Source: CAZDVK01 sp964508915
GTDB lineage: Bacteria; Pseudomonadota; Alphaproteobacteria; Paracaedibacterales; CAIULA01
Assembly: GCA_964508915.1 (NCBI GenBank)
Contig: CAZDVK010000021.1
Span: 1-14,892, forward strand
Length of the DNA stretch: 14,892 nucleotides
Direction: 5' to 3'
Part shown: in pieces, positions 13,329-14,892 of the stretch
How positions within the stretch are numbered: position 1 is the stretch's first letter
How the letters are laid out: every line of letters starts with the position of its first letter
The notes under the pieces: model-generated
Told to the model about the DNA's origin: nothing
Database searches by the model: none
Seen by the model: the letters and a program-made list of their open reading frames with translations, nothing else
Translations under genes and position numbers: made by a program

Positions 13329-14242
13329 AACATAAAACGCTGAAAACCTTTTTAAAATTAGCTGAAAACAACTGTGATTTTGGCGTGCACAAACTGTTAG
13401 GCATTCCCCGTTCAACCCTTTGGGCCCACGTCAGTGAATTGGAAACTGAATTCAAAATTAAGTTGGTGGAACGCCGTAAGCAAAATTCAACCTTAACAGA
13501 AGAAGGCAGACTTTTTATTCCTTATGCCATGAAAATGGTCCGGGTATACGAAGAAATTTCTGAAAAAACAGCGTCATCTTACGAAAGTGGTATAGAGGGA
13601 AATTTGACTATTTCCATGACACATGCTGTTTCTCACTCTTGGTTTGTGGAAAGCATACGCGATTTTACAAACAAATATCCAAACTTAAGGTTACATATTT
13701 TTTCAAGCAATTCCATTGATCGTCAAACAGAAAAAGCTGCTGATATTTTAGTCAGACCCTTAGGAAATAATCCAAATTTCAAAAAAATTTGGTATATCGC
13801 CTATACCCATGGATTATTTGCTAGTAAGGAATATTTGGAAACTCATGGAATTCCAAAAACACCTGAGGATTTGTTAGACCATAAGTTATTGGGGTATGGG
13901 GAAGATGAATTTACGTATTTTGAAGATGTTAATTGGCATTTAAAAGGGCAGTGGGGCCTTCCAAAATTAACGCCAACGTTAACGATGAATTCCACAACAG
14001 CTTTGTATTCAGCTGCCTGTGAAGGGGTTGGAATTGCATCTGTTGCTATGGAGTCCCTTAGTTTTTATGGAAAGAATTTAGTGCGTGTTTTACCACAAAT
14101 TGATGGACCAGAAGCCCGTACGTATTTTGCTGTTCGTGAAAATACTGGCCCTGCCCTTGTGCGGACGATGGAGGTTTTTCGTATGTGTTTTGAAGAGTAT
14201 CTTGTAAAACTGGGGGTCAAAATCCACCACACTAATGTGTGA
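13325..14242 (+). CDS. LysR-type transcriptional regulator
   Basis: This 305-residue protein has the N-terminal winged helix-turn-helix of the LysR family. LKTFLKLAENNCDFGVHKLL (6-25), IPRSTLWAHVSELETEF (27-43) and the wing KIKLVERRKQNSTLTEEGRLF (44-64) follow the usual pattern. A linker helix and a periplasmic-binding-like effector domain (about residues 92-295) follow, with GNLTISMTHAVSHSWFVESI as its first strand and helix. ATGA is shared with the glmU stop, so translation is coupled. LysR regulators usually face a divergent target gene; here there is none, which leaves the target and effector unknown. A small inverted repeat CACAC/GTGTG (14228-14241) lies at its stop codon. Confidence 0.9.
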   Translation: MKHKTLKTFLKLAENNCDFGVHKLLGIPRSTLWAHVSELETEFKIKLVERRKQNSTLTEEGRLFIPYAMKMVRVYEEISEKTASSYESGIEGNLTISMTHAVSHSWFVESIRDFTNKYPNLRLHIFSSNSIDRQTEKAADILVRPLGNNPNFKKIWYIAYTHGLFASKEYLETHGIPKTPEDLLDHKLLGYGEDEFTYFEDVNWHLKGQWGLPKLTPTLTMNSTTALYSAACEGVGIASVAMESLSFYGKNLVRVLPQIDGPEARTYFAVRENTGPALVRTMEVFRMCFEEYLVKLGVKIHHTNV

Positions 14243-14274
14243 AGGGGGTTGCCAATCTCTTTTTTCATGCGAAC

Positions 14275-14321
14275 CCATTATAAATATGGTATATTCGTCA
14301 GGTATTTTGTAGTTTGAGGGG
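14275..14321 (+). promoter_or_regulatory. Leader of ssb: palindrome, -10-like sequence and ribosome binding site
   Basis: A short inverted repeat CCAT/ATGG (14275-14278 and 14286-14289) flanks TATAAAT and is followed at once by TATATT (14290-14295), either of which could be a -10. No clear -35 or full LexA box (GTTC-N7-GTTC or its complement) is visible. GAGGGG at 14316-14321 is the ribosome binding site, 5 bases before the ssb ATG. Confidence 0.4.
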
Positions 14322-14326
14322 TTTTT

Positions 14327-14770
14327 ATGGCTGGTTCAGTTAATAAGGTTATTTTGGTTGGGAATTTAGGAAAAGACCCAGAAGTTCGCTTTATGCAAGA
14401 CGGTGGCAAAGTTGCTAGTTTTCCTGTTGCAACGGGTGAATCTTGGAAAGACAAAACAACAGGTGAACGTAAAGAACGTACAGAGTGGCATCGTGTTGTT
14501 ATTATGAATGACAAATTAGCTGATATAGCGGAACGCTTTTTAAGAAAAGGTTCACGTGTTTATGTGGAAGGCCAACTTCAAACACGTAAATGGACAGATC
14601 AGTCAGGGCAAGAACGTTATACAACAGAAATTCTTCTTTCTCGTTTTAAGGGTGAATTAACCCTTCTAGACCGACTTCAATCTTCTGATGACCATTTTTC
14701 TAACTCTGAACCTCTGTCTTCAACTAAAGAAGACCACCATCCCATTTTAGATGATGATGTACCTTTTTAA
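14327..14770 (+). CDS. ssb: Single-stranded DNA-binding protein
   Basis: This 147-residue SSB coats single-stranded DNA during replication, repair and recombination. The OB fold covers about residues 1-112, beginning SVNKVILVGNLGKDPEVRF (4-22). It keeps the DNA-stacking tryptophans at 40, 54 and 89 and the block GSRVYVEGQLQTRKW (75-89). The C-terminal linker is short and polar (about 116-141) and ends in the acidic tip DDDVPF (142-147), which recruits partner proteins. The linker is shorter than in many relatives, giving a protein somewhat below the E. coli length. GAGGGG precedes the ATG by 5 bases. The gene is separated from the LysR gene by 84 bases and probably has its own promoter. Confidence 0.96.
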   Translation: MAGSVNKVILVGNLGKDPEVRFMQDGGKVASFPVATGESWKDKTTGERKERTEWHRVVIMNDKLADIAERFLRKGSRVYVEGQLQTRKWTDQSGQERYTTEILLSRFKGELTLLDRLQSSDDHFSNSEPLSSTKEDHHPILDDDVPF

Positions 14771-14792
14771 ATACATGGATTTTTTAAAAGTT

Positions 14793-14860
14793 GGGTATTT
14801 TGTGATGTATGAAAATTGTTTCATAAACTGTTGTTAAAATACCCGCCCGACTGCGTCGGG
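14793..14860. repeat. Nested inverted repeat followed by a GC-rich palindrome at the right edge
   Basis: The outer arms GGGTATTTT (14793-14801) and AAAATACCC (14836-14844) are perfect complements. Inside them TATGAAA (14808-14814) and TTTCATA (14819-14825) form a second perfect stem with loop ATTG. Two bases after the outer arm stands CCCGAC-TGC-GTCGGG (14846-14860), much richer in GC than its surroundings. There is no T-tract after the outer stem, so it is not a classical terminator, although it lies just downstream of ssb. On the minus strand a short frame enters from the right edge and stops in this region, so it could also be the end of an unseen gene. Confidence 0.5.
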
Positions 14861-14892
14861 GCCACCGTAAAGCCCAAACCCGTGCATGGCCA

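Noticed and set aside
14246..14276. GGGTT/AACCC pair after the LysR gene as a terminator
   Set aside because: The T-run lies inside the 21-base loop, not after the stem, so it does not have intrinsic-terminator architecture.

Overview
The window looks like chromosomal DNA of an AT-rich alphaproteobacterium. The evidence is gene content: a TrcR/DUF1013 regulator, a MipZ-type division-plane ATPase, an aa3-type cytochrome oxidase subunit III, SecB, and a single-stranded DNA-binding protein ending in DDDVPF. TrcR and MipZ are characteristic of Alphaproteobacteria. The low GC content and small intergenic gaps would suit a reduced or host-associated lineage (for example Holosporales-like), but the genus cannot be read from the sequence alone. 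No phage, IS, CRISPR, tRNA or rRNA gene was recognised.

Layout. Bases 1-1719 carry a DMT/EamA transporter and trcR on the plus strand. Bases 1723-4088 form a tight minus-strand run read from coxC through a GNAT acetyltransferase and a small alpha/beta hydrolase to an L,D-transpeptidase-like protein. Between coxC and the divergent mipZ lies a 450-bp gene-free, very AT-rich stretch. It holds three perfect DnaA boxes, several near-matches and one TTAA-N7-TTAA CtrA-type site, so it is either the chromosomal origin or an unusually DnaA-rich mipZ control region. This is the most interesting element of the window.

From mipZ the plus strand continues with galU and ugd (UDP-glucose, then UDP-glucuronate). 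An unrecognised lipoprotein gene lies convergent to ugd on the minus strand. A second plus-strand run starts with an AAA ATPase of the DUF4143 family, preceded by a duplicated 40-bp palindromic element that looks like an operator. It overlaps a MurU/ManC-like sugar nucleotidyltransferase and is followed by secB and an exported protein whose C-terminal half resembles a GNAT fold. A terminator closes this run. The last part is glmU overlapping a LysR-type regulator by 4 bases, then ssb with its own leader, then a nested inverted repeat and a GC-rich palindrome at the right edge.

Functionally, many genes serve the envelope: galU, ugd, the MurU-like enzyme and glmU make nucleotide sugars, the L,D-transpeptidase-like protein belongs to a wall-modifying family, and secB supports export. 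mipZ, trcR, ssb and the DnaA/CtrA sites point to replication and cell-cycle control. Gene orientation diverges from the DnaA-box region (mostly leftward for 2.4 kb on its left, mostly rightward on its right), as expected near an origin, although the first 1.7 kb breaks the pattern.
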